From positions 2,229,250-2,261,695 of the forward strand of contig JPZU01000001.1 of the NCBI GenBank assembly GCA_000875945.1: 32,446 nt of DNA, in the 5' to 3' direction. The notes beneath the pieces were generated by a model. It saw nothing but the letters and a program-made list of their open reading frames with translations. It searched no databases and was not told the origin of the DNA. Below, one piece after another: positions 23,993 through 32,446 of this stretch; positions within the stretch are counted from its first letter, which is position 1, and every line of letters begins with the position of its first letter. The translations under genes and the position numbers were made by a program. This DNA is from Lachnospiraceae bacterium TWA4. Its GTDB lineage: Bacteria; Bacillota; Clostridia; Lachnospirales; Lachnospiraceae.

Positions 23993-26900
23993 ATGAGAAG
24001 AAGTAAAGAATTTTTTGCAAGAACTCTTGCACTTGCACTTGCAGCATCGATGCCGCTAACGATGGGAACAGGAATCCAGTTAGTATCAGCAGCAAATGAA
24101 ACAAATGTGCAGACACAGGCAAAAGGAAATTTCCCTTATGCAGATGGAACTTATAATGGAAGTGCAAAAGGATTTATTGGTGATATTGAAGTTGCAGTAA
24201 CAATTAAAGATCAGACAATTACAAAAGTTGATATTTTAAGTACTGTAGATACACCATCCTATTTTGAAATGGCTAAACCTTTAGCTGATCAGGTTGTAGA
24301 AAAACAGAGTACAGAAATTGATACAGTATCAGGTGCTACTTTTAGTTCAAAGGGGATTTTAAATGCAGTAGATAAGGCGTTAAAAACAGCAGAAGAAATT
24401 ACTAAAAAACAGGAAGAAACTGGACAAGGAGAAACTACTGAGAAACAAGAAGATGAAAAACAAGAAGAGACTAGTAAGTATGTCTATGGAACTGTTAATT
24501 TAAATTACGCAGACTATTATTATGGCGAATTAAATTCTGTTAAAGAAAATGCTACTATGGATTTAGAAGCAGCTGATAAAGTAGGTTCTTTACGCACAGA
24601 TAAAGGACAGTTAGACGCGGTGACAAGTGCAACGGCGTCTAAATCGACAAGATATAGTACAACAGATTTTACCAAAAATAAAGATGGCAGTGTAACCATT
24701 AATGGTATTAAAGATGTTCATATTGCAGTTCCAACAGCTTTGTATGAAGAAGCAATTAAGGCTGTAAAAGAGGGCAAGACTTGTAAAAATCAGTTGTTAA
24801 ATATTATCAAAGATTTAAAGGTTGAAAAAGACACTCCAAAAGAATATAAAGTATTGAATGGAGATGGAACTCTTACTGAAATGAAGGATTCAGTAGAAGC
24901 TAAAGTTAATGAAAATGCATCTAAAACTGTATCTGTACAAACCACTACACCTTGGGGAAATTATCAGATTAATGTTGTTGATTCAGATAATTTACCTTCA
25001 ACAGCTACAATGGAAGGTGTCGTACTAGAAATGACCGATGGAAGTAAGTATGCAATGAAGCATTCAGAAAACCTATGGCTACAGACTGGTGAAATGGCAT
25101 TAGTTGTAAAAGAAGGATTTGTTGAACCTCATGGAAATCAATTACCTCATCAAAGATTTGCTGATATTGAAGGAAAAACTTTAAAGAAAGTTACTTATAT
25201 TGTACGTGATGGTGCAGACCTTGTTTATGATAACATCAACATTTATATGAAGAAGATTCTAGATACAAATGCCTATGGATATACAGCTAATACAGGAATT
25301 TTTGCGGATGGTGTACAGACCAAATTTACTGCAAAACTTCCAAGTGATAGTAACTATCAATTAAAATCTGTAAGCTATGGCTCTGGAAGAATGGCAAGTT
25401 TATTAGAAGCAGGTACAGACTACATTTATGATGCAAAGACGAATGTATTAACCATTAATAAAACAGAAAATACAAAGGTAGGAACTTATTCACTAGTCTT
25501 TGAAGATGAAACTTATGGTGATTTAAGTGCAAAAGTGTTATTAAAATCTGACATGAAGGCAGACGCTGTAAAGATTGAAAATAATAAGGTTGTAATTTCT
25601 GATTCTAAGGTTACTTTAGCTGAATATTTAGATGGAATTTCAAGTGTAAAGATTGATGGCAAAGCTAGTGGAGCAAGTGCTTCTAGTATTGTAGATAAAG
25701 ATGGAAACATTAAATTTGATGCAGTTGTAGTAGGAAGGGATAAATCTAAAACTCCTGTATTTGCTAATTATTCAAAAGATAGTGTTTATACTCTTGAGTT
25801 TGTATCCGAAGGTTATCCATCTATTAAAGCAACGGTAGGAAATCCAGATGGTTATAAATATGTTTATGCAGGTCTTACTTGGGATGAATATTGGAAGAGT
25901 GAAGGCGTATATGCAGCAGGAAATGCCTCTTCATCTAGTGAAAGGGATTCTAGAGATGAAGCAGACAAAGGTGGATTTGACGTAGTTACCCGTGCAACTA
26001 AAAACCATGGTTTACATAGAGGAAGTTTCCAGAGCATTGCTACAATTTATGACACGGATGGAAATAGTTATAAAGTTCTATCTTGGTCAAAAGATGGTAA
26101 AACAATTAATCTAGTAGATGGTTCAAGTATTGGATGGTCTAAAGGTACCATTACAAAGTCTGATGGTACAACATCTACCATGAAATACTATGAAGTGTCA
26201 GGTATTAAATATGTGCCTGTAAAAGTTAAAGAAGCAGATTATGAAGAATTTGCTAAAAAATATCAGGTAACTGAAAATGCTGGCTCATTAACTGGAGGAT
26301 ATAGTGAAAATCAGTTAAAAGCCTATGTAAAAACAGCAAAAGTTACAAAAGATACCAATGGATTAAAAACAGCGACAAAGAATGCAGATGGAAGTTTTTC
26401 ATTTAGTGCTAGAGAAACTGGAACAGATTCTGGATTAGTATCTGAAACCTTAAAGAAAGTTGAAAAGGTAACTGCAACTGTTAAAGAAGCAAGTGGATCA
26501 TTTGGTGAATTCTTACGTGTTGATTTAACAGGTGATGGATATGGGGATCTTGGTTCTGCAATGTATGCAGTAAAATGGAGCTATTATGGAAGTGATTCTA
26601 AGAATACAAAACCATTAACGACCTATGGCACAAAATTTGCGGCAGATAACTGGATGCATAAATTAATGGGTATTCAATTAGGACTTACAGAATCTGAACG
26701 TTGTAAACTTCCAAAAGGAACTGATGGAACAGGATATTGGGCTTTAACTGTCTATGCAATGGGCTATGAAGATTATACTGTAAACTTTAAGGTCACTGAT
26801 GCAAATATTGTAAAACCTAAAAAAGATGAAGTAGTTGATGTAACAGCATTAAAAACATCTATTCAAAAAGCAGAAGCATTAAAAGAAAGTAACTATACCA

Positions 26901-27718
26901 AATCTACATGGGCTTCTATGCAGATGGAATTAGCAGAAGCAAAAGAAGCATTAGGTGCTAAATCACAGGCAGTAGTTGACGAAGCAATTGCGCATTTAGA
27001 TGCAGCAGTTAAGGAGCTTGTAGAAAAGAAAACTCCAACCATTACAGTAAAAGATAAAACCGTTACTTATAATGGAAAAGCTCAGACAATTGGAAAATAT
27101 CAGACCTATAGTGATAGTAAATGCACAAAGAAAGTCAACGCAAAAGATGCTGGAACTTATTATGTGAAGGTTGTAGTAAAAGCTACGGATACAACAAAAG
27201 AAGCAAGTAAAGTTGTAAAATTAGTCATTAAAAAGGCAAACCAGACGATTAATGAAAAAGATAAAACCGTTACCTTCAATAATAAGGTTCAAAAGATTAG
27301 AAATTATCAGACCTATAGTGATAGTAAATGCACAAAGAAAGTCAATGCAAAGAATGTAGGAACCTATTATGTAAAGATTACTAAGGCAGGAAATAAAAAC
27401 TATAATGCGGCTACAAAAGTAGTGAAGTTAGTAATTAAACAGGCAAATCCTACAATTAAGACAAAAGTATCCTCTAAGACTTATAAAGTAAGTGCAGTTA
27501 ATAAGAAAGCACAGAGCTTTACAATTGGAGCATCTGTAAATAGTAAAGGCAAATTAACTTATAAGTCAAGCAATAGTAAGTTTGTGAAAGTAACTTCTTT
27601 GGGAAAAGTAACTGTTGTAAAGAAGGCAAAGAAAGGGACTTATACAATTACTGTGAGTGCAAAAGCAAAAGGAAACTACAAGGCAGGAACAAAGACTGTA
27701 AAAATCGTAGTAAAATAA
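23993..27718 (+). CDS. Large secreted Tp47-like protein with an N-terminal FMN-binding domain
   Basis: A 1,241-residue exported protein. In order: signal peptide (about 1-34), an FMN-binding domain (about 48-131) with SGATFSS (Thr116), a charged linker (132-162), and a long region resembling the Treponema Tp47 family (VYGTVNLNYADYYYGELN at 165-182; HGLHRGSFQSIATIYD near 672-687). Then follow a FIVAR-like helical module (about 946-1013), two beta repeats of the TVxYNGKAQTIGKYQTYSDSK type (about 1014-1155), and a basic C-terminal Ig-like module ending KTVKIVVK. No LPXTG signal or other anchor is seen; the basic tail may bind wall polymers. Besides SGAT, two related strings occur, DAVTSAT (208-214) and DVVTRAT (663-669). 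The Tp47 assignment rests on remembered motifs. A role as terminal part of the flavin chain, or a flavin-dependent surface enzyme, is inference from context. Confidence 0.8.
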   Translation: MRRSKEFFARTLALALAASMPLTMGTGIQLVSAANETNVQTQAKGNFPYADGTYNGSAKGFIGDIEVAVTIKDQTITKVDILSTVDTPSYFEMAKPLADQVVEKQSTEIDTVSGATFSSKGILNAVDKALKTAEEITKKQEETGQGETTEKQEDEKQEETSKYVYGTVNLNYADYYYGELNSVKENATMDLEAADKVGSLRTDKGQLDAVTSATASKSTRYSTTDFTKNKDGSVTINGIKDVHIAVPTALYEEAIKAVKEGKTCKNQLLNIIKDLKVEKDTPKEYKVLNGDGTLTEMKDSVEAKVNENASKTVSVQTTTPWGNYQINVVDSDNLPSTATMEGVVLEMTDGSKYAMKHSENLWLQTGEMALVVKEGFVEPHGNQLPHQRFADIEGKTLKKVTYIVRDGADLVYDNINIYMKKILDTNAYGYTANTGIFADGVQTKFTAKLPSDSNYQLKSVSYGSGRMASLLEAGTDYIYDAKTNVLTINKTENTKVGTYSLVFEDETYGDLSAKVLLKSDMKADAVKIENNKVVISDSKVTLAEYLDGISSVKIDGKASGASASSIVDKDGNIKFDAVVVGRDKSKTPVFANYSKDSVYTLEFVSEGYPSIKATVGNPDGYKYVYAGLTWDEYWKSEGVYAAGNASSSSERDSRDEADKGGFDVVTRATKNHGLHRGSFQSIATIYDTDGNSYKVLSWSKDGKTINLVDGSSIGWSKGTITKSDGTTSTMKYYEVSGIKYVPVKVKEADYEEFAKKYQVTENAGSLTGGYSENQLKAYVKTAKVTKDTNGLKTATKNADGSFSFSARETGTDSGLVSETLKKVEKVTATVKEASGSFGEFLRVDLTGDGYGDLGSAMYAVKWSYYGSDSKNTKPLTTYGTKFAADNWMHKLMGIQLGLTESERCKLPKGTDGTGYWALTVYAMGYEDYTVNFKVTDANIVKPKKDEVVDVTALKTSIQKAEALKESNYTKSTWASMQMELAEAKEALGAKSQAVVDEAIAHLDAAVKELVEKKTPTITVKDKTVTYNGKAQTIGKYQTYSDSKCTKKVNAKDAGTYYVKVVVKATDTTKEASKVVKLVIKKANQTINEKDKTVTFNNKVQKIRNYQTYSDSKCTKKVNAKNVGTYYVKITKAGNKNYNAATKVVKLVIKQANPTIKTKVSSKTYKVSAVNKKAQSFTIGASVNSKGKLTYKSSNSKFVKVTSLGKVTVVKKAKKGTYTITVSAKAKGNYKAGTKTVKIVVK

Positions 27719-27729
27719 TTCCATAATTT

Positions 27730-28774
<1,045 letters not shown>

Positions 28775-28802
28775 GCACAAAATAAGTAAATAGTAAATAA
28801 AA

Positions 28803-28833
28803 TTTAGTAAAAATATCTTGACTGTTTACTAAA
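28803..28833. promoter_or_regulatory. Paired operators on the galK promoter
   Basis: TTTAGTAAA (28803-28811) and TTTACTAAA (28825-28833) are palindromic boxes, reverse complements of each other, 22 bases apart (about two helical turns). The second lies in the spacer between -35 and -10, the first just upstream of -35, ideal for repression by the divergent LacI-type protein. Confidence 0.6.
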
Positions 28834-28846
28834 AGTGTATTATACT
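28818..28846 (+). promoter_or_regulatory. galKET promoter
   Basis: TTGACT (28818-28823), 17-base spacer, TATACT (28841-28846); galK starts 32 bases downstream after AAAGGAG. Operator boxes overlap it. Confidence 0.8.
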
Positions 28847-28878
28847 CTGATTTAGACAGAAGCTGAAAGGAGAATTAC

Positions 28879-30159
28879 ATGAAAAATACAAAAGCCCTTA
28901 TTCAAGAATTAAAAGATGGCGTTTATGCAGACCGTTTAAAAGATATTTATGTAGATACTTCTTTATTAGAGTATCAGACTAAGAGATATATTAAAGCTAT
29001 TCAGAAATATGAAAAACTCTATGGACCAGGAGAAGTAAGAATTTTTAGTGCTCCAGGACGTAGTGAAATTGGTGGGAACCATACGGATCATCAGCATGGT
29101 ATGGTGCTTGCAGCTTCTATTAATTTAGATGCAATTGCAATTTCTTCTCCATTAGAAGGCAATGAAGTTCAGATTGTATCTGGTAAGTATCCAATGGTAA
29201 CGATTAATTTAGATGAATTAGATATTGTAGAATCAGAGAAAGGTACGACCAAGGCATTAATTAAAGGGGTATTTGCAGGTTTAAAGAATCGTGGATACAA
29301 GATTGGTGCATTTAAGACCTATATTACAAGTGATGTATTAATTGGTGCTGGTTTATCTTCATCAGCAGCATTTGAGACTATTATTGGAACCATTATTTCA
29401 GGATTTTACAACAATATGGAGATTTCTCCAGTTGTCATTGCACAGGTTGGACAGTATGCAGAAAGTGTATACTTTGGAAAACCTTGTGGTTTAATGGATC
29501 AGATGGCTTGCTCAGTAGGAAGCATGGTTCATATCGACTTTGCAGATCCAGAGAATCCGATTATTGAGAAGGTAGAATATGATCTTGAAGCAAAAGGTTA
29601 TGCACTTTGCATTGTAGATTGTAAGGCTTCTCACGCTGATTTAACTGAAGATTATGCAATGATTCCTATTGAAATGAAGAAGATTGCTAATTATTTTAAG
29701 AAAGACTATTTAAGAGATGTCAATGAAGCTGATTTCTTTGCGAATATTGCAAAACTTCGCAAGGTTTGTGGCGACCGTGCAGTGATGAGAGCAATTCACT
29801 TCTTTGGTGATAACGCTAGAGTGGCTGAACAAGTGAAAGCATTAAAAGAAGATCGACTTGCTGACTTCTTAGCAATGGTTAAAGCTTCTGGAGATTCTTC
29901 ATTTAAGAATTTACAGAATGTTTACACCAATCGACAGGTGCAGAATCAGAGTATGTCGATTGGTCTTGCAATTAGTGAGAAGGCTCTTGGTTCTGAATAC
30001 GGTGTATGCCGTGTACACGGTGGTGGATTTGCTGGAACCATTCAGGCATTTGTTAAGAATGAATATACTAAGACTTACAAGAAAATTATGGAAAATATCT
30101 ATGGAAAAGGTGCTTGTCATATCTTAAAGATTAGAAAATATGGAGGAATGGAAGTATAA
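28879..30159 (+). CDS. galK: Galactokinase
   Basis: Phosphorylates galactose with ATP to galactose-1-phosphate, first committed step of the Leloir pathway, in the cytosol. The 426-residue GHMP kinase shows the galactokinase signature GRSEIGGNHTDHQHG, the ATP-binding GAGLSSSAAFE motif, KPCGLMDQMACSVG and the C-terminal RVHGGGFAGTIQAF motif. ATG 28879 follows AAAGGAG. It is slightly longer than typical bacterial GalK (about 390) owing to an N-terminal extension of about 40 residues, common in clostridial forms. Its stop codon overlaps the start of galE (TAATG). Confidence 0.96.
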   Translation: MKNTKALIQELKDGVYADRLKDIYVDTSLLEYQTKRYIKAIQKYEKLYGPGEVRIFSAPGRSEIGGNHTDHQHGMVLAASINLDAIAISSPLEGNEVQIVSGKYPMVTINLDELDIVESEKGTTKALIKGVFAGLKNRGYKIGAFKTYITSDVLIGAGLSSSAAFETIIGTIISGFYNNMEISPVVIAQVGQYAESVYFGKPCGLMDQMACSVGSMVHIDFADPENPIIEKVEYDLEAKGYALCIVDCKASHADLTEDYAMIPIEMKKIANYFKKDYLRDVNEADFFANIAKLRKVCGDRAVMRAIHFFGDNARVAEQVKALKEDRLADFLAMVKASGDSSFKNLQNVYTNRQVQNQSMSIGLAISEKALGSEYGVCRVHGGGFAGTIQAFVKNEYTKTYKKIMENIYGKGACHILKIRKYGGMEV

Positions 30160-31148
30160 TGAGTATTTTAGTATTAGGTGGGGCAGGTTATATTGGTTCT
30201 CATACCGTATATGAATTAATTGACGCAGGTGAGGATGTTGTCATTGCAGATAACTTAGAAACTGGACACATTGAAGCTGTTCATCCAAAGGCAAGATTTT
30301 ATAAAGGGGATATCAGAGATCGCGCATTTGTTGATTGTGTATTTGACAATGAGAAGATTGATGCAGTCATTCATTTTGCAGCAAACTCACTAGTTGGTGA
30401 GAGTATGGTTGATCCATTAAAATACTATGATAACAATGTAAATGGAACAAAGGTGTTGTTACAGAGTATGGTTGCTCATGGTATTGATAAGATTGTGTTC
30501 TCATCAACAGCAGCAACTTATGGTGAACCAGAGAAGATTCCAATTGAGGAAACTGATAAAACAGAACCTACAAATACTTATGGTGAAACCAAGCTTTCTA
30601 TGGAGAAGATGTTTAAATGGACAGCGAAAGCTCATGGACTTCGTTTTGTATCTTTAAGATATTTTAATGCTTGTGGTGCTCACAAGAGTGGAGAAATTGG
30701 TGAAGCTCATAGCCCTGAGACTCATTTAATTCCACTAATTTTACAGGTTCCTAATAATCAGAGAGAATTTATTTCTGTGTTTGGTGATGACTATGATACA
30801 AAAGATGGTACATGTATTCGTGATTATATTCATGTAACAGATTTGGCGCAGGCTCATATCTTAGCTGTGAAGTATTTAATGGCTGGTAATGAAAGTAATA
30901 TCTTTAACTTAGGAAATGGTGTTGGATTTACTGTACAGGAAGTAATTGAAACTGCTAGAAAGGTAACAGGACACCCAATCCCAGCGAAGATTGAAGGAAG
31001 ACGTGCTGGAGACCCAGCACAACTTGTAGCTTCTAGTGTAAAAGCTAGAACTATTTTAGGATGGAATCCTGAACATGCAGACTTAGAAGAAATCATTGCA
31101 AGCGCTTGGAAGTGGCATAAAGCTCACCCACATGGATATGCAAAGTAA
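30159..31148 (+). CDS. galE: UDP-glucose 4-epimerase
   Basis: Interconverts UDP-galactose and UDP-glucose with bound NAD. The 329-residue short-chain dehydrogenase-type protein has the Rossmann motif GGAGYIGS (7-14), the catalytic Ser in VFSSTAATYGEP, the Tyr141-x-x-x-Lys145 pair (YGETK), LRYFNACGAH, and a C-terminal HADLEEIIASAWKWHKAHP typical of bacterial GalE. One-base overlap with galK indicates coupled translation; galT follows 59 bases later. Confidence 0.96.
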   Translation: MSILVLGGAGYIGSHTVYELIDAGEDVVIADNLETGHIEAVHPKARFYKGDIRDRAFVDCVFDNEKIDAVIHFAANSLVGESMVDPLKYYDNNVNGTKVLLQSMVAHGIDKIVFSSTAATYGEPEKIPIEETDKTEPTNTYGETKLSMEKMFKWTAKAHGLRFVSLRYFNACGAHKSGEIGEAHSPETHLIPLILQVPNNQREFISVFGDDYDTKDGTCIRDYIHVTDLAQAHILAVKYLMAGNESNIFNLGNGVGFTVQEVIETARKVTGHPIPAKIEGRRAGDPAQLVASSVKARTILGWNPEHADLEEIIASAWKWHKAHPHGYAK

Positions 31149-31207
31149 TAGAGAATAGATAAGATTAGATAAGATAATTGATATATGAAATAATTCGGAG
31201 GAAAAGT

Positions 31208-32446
31208 ATGATTCAGACATATATTTACGAATTAGTAAACTATGGAATTGCTCATCATTTAATGGAAGAAGCAGACCGAGTATATGTAACAAACTGCTAT
31301 TTACAGTTATTTAAGTTAGATAGCTATAATGATCCAGAAGGCGAAGTAGCTAGTCGTCCAGTACAAGAAATTTTAAATGATATGCTTGACTATGCGTATG
31401 AAAATGGTTTAATGGAAGACAATACAGTCACCTATCGTGATTTAATGGATACTAAGATCATGGGTGTAATGATGCCTCGTCCTAGCGAAGTTATTAAGAC
31501 TTTTGAAGAAAACTATAAAGAATCTCCACTCAAAGCAACTGATACGTACTATGCAATGAGTTGTGATAGTAACTATATTCGTAGAGATCGTATTGCAAAG
31601 GATAAAAAGTGGGTAACAAATACTGAGTATGGTCCAATTGATATTACGATTAATTTATCAAAGCCAGAAAAAGACCCTAAGGATATTGCAAAAGCAGGAG
31701 CTGCTAAGCAGAGTGGTTATCCAAAATGTATGCTTTGTAAGGAAAATGAAGGATTTGAAGGAACTTTTACTCATCCTGCTAGACAGAACCACAGAATTAT
31801 TCCTATTACTATTAACCATACTCCTTGGTTCTTCCAGTATTCTCCTTATGTTTACTATAATGAACACTGTATCGTATTCAACAGCGCGCATACACCAATG
31901 GCAATTAACCATGCAACATTTTGTAAGTTATTTGACTTTGTCAGCCAGTTTCCTCATTATTTTGTTGGTTCGAATGCAGATCTTCCAATCGTAGGTGGTT
32001 CCATCTTAAGTCATGATCATTTCCAGGGTGGACACTATGAATTTGCTATGGCTAAAGCACCTATTGAAACTCCAATCCAGTTTAACGGATTTGATGATGT
32101 AACTGCTGGAATTGTTAAATGGCCAATGTCTGTAATCCGTATTAAAAGGAAAAGATACAAAGCGTTTAATTGAACTTGCAGATAAGATTCTAGATGCTTG
32201 GAGAGGTTACACTGATGAAGATGCTTTCGTTTATGCATTTACTGGAGAAACTCCTCACAATACGATTACACCAATCGCAAGAAAAAATGGTGAAGATTTT
32301 GAGATGGATTTAGTTTTACGTAACAACATCACAACAGATGAATGTCCTTGGGGTGTTTACCATCCAGCTGAAAAATACCATCATATTAAGAAAGAAAATA
32401 TTGGTTTAATCGAAGTTATGGGTCTTGCAGTACTTCCAGCTCGTTT
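31208..32446 (+). CDS. galT: Class 2 galactose-1-phosphate uridylyltransferase (frameshifted, partial at right edge)
   Basis: Exchanges UMP between UDP-glucose and galactose-1-phosphate. The sequence is of the longer Gram-positive (class 2) type, usually close to 500 residues: MIQTYIYELVNYGIAHHLM at the start, PKCMLCKENEGFEG, THPARQNHRIIPI, and the active-site SHDHFQGGHYEFAM. ATG 31208 follows GGAGGA; upstream codons in frame are not needed. The frame breaks at the A4 run 32144-32147: dropping one A joins SVIRIK to GKDTKRLIELADKILDAWRG and keeps it open to the window end (ending near GLIEVMGLAVLPAR). As written translation would stop at 32171-32173. About 415 residues are visible; the C-terminus is beyond the window. 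Confidence 0.92.

Overview
The window looks like a chromosomal segment of a low-GC Gram-positive anaerobe, most likely a gut clostridium of the Lachnospiraceae type. This is an inference from gene content: sortase-anchored Cna-B pilins, an mcsA-mcsB-clpC-radA block, flavinylated surface proteins, a class 2 GalT and AT-rich codon use. No 16S rRNA gene is present to confirm it.

Layout. (1) 309-11284 is a sortase pilus locus: a dedicated signal peptidase I, a giant (about 2,024-residue) LPETG tip-type adhesin, an LPSTG backbone pilin, a class C sortase, then behind its own promoter an LPQTG basal-type pilin and a second sortase. A DUF1810 gene follows and ends in a clear terminator. (2) 11741-16215 is a protein quality-control operon: a short YtrA-type GntR regulator sits where ctsR is usually found, followed by mcsA, mcsB and clpC. 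(3) 16216-18410 holds a MITE-like structured non-coding element, a small acidic protein of unknown function, and radA. (4) 18410-18770 contains two oppositely oriented palindromic repeat elements flanking a 36-bp direct repeat. (5) 18771-19636 is a tRNA operon (Pro, Gly, His, Gln, Lys, Pro, Gly) with a consensus promoter and a strong terminator. (6) 19638-27718 is a surface flavin electron-transfer module: an ApbE lipoprotein (FMN transferase), a four-FMN-domain membrane-anchored protein, a one-FMN-domain protein, a NapH-like membrane polyferredoxin, and a large secreted Tp47-like protein with its own FMN domain. (7) 27738-32446 is a Leloir galactose locus: a divergent LacI-type regulator and galK-galE-galT, with galT running off the right edge.

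How the parts work together. In the pilus locus the signal peptidase and class C sortase would process and polymerise the pilins, while the second sortase probably attaches the LPQTG basal subunit to the wall. In the flavin module ApbE would covalently attach FMN to Thr in six SGAT motifs. The polyferredoxin could carry electrons from cytosolic donors across the membrane to these surface flavins. This module is the best candidate for an under-described system in the window.

Sequence quality. Four genes (tip adhesin, basal pilin, polyferredoxin, galT) are interrupted by short indels. Four of the six seams lie in A runs, and both first-copy tRNAs (Pro and Gly) carry one extra G compared with their second copies. 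This pattern fits homopolymer sequencing errors at least as well as true pseudogenes or phase variation, so I annotate these genes as single reading units with marked seams.
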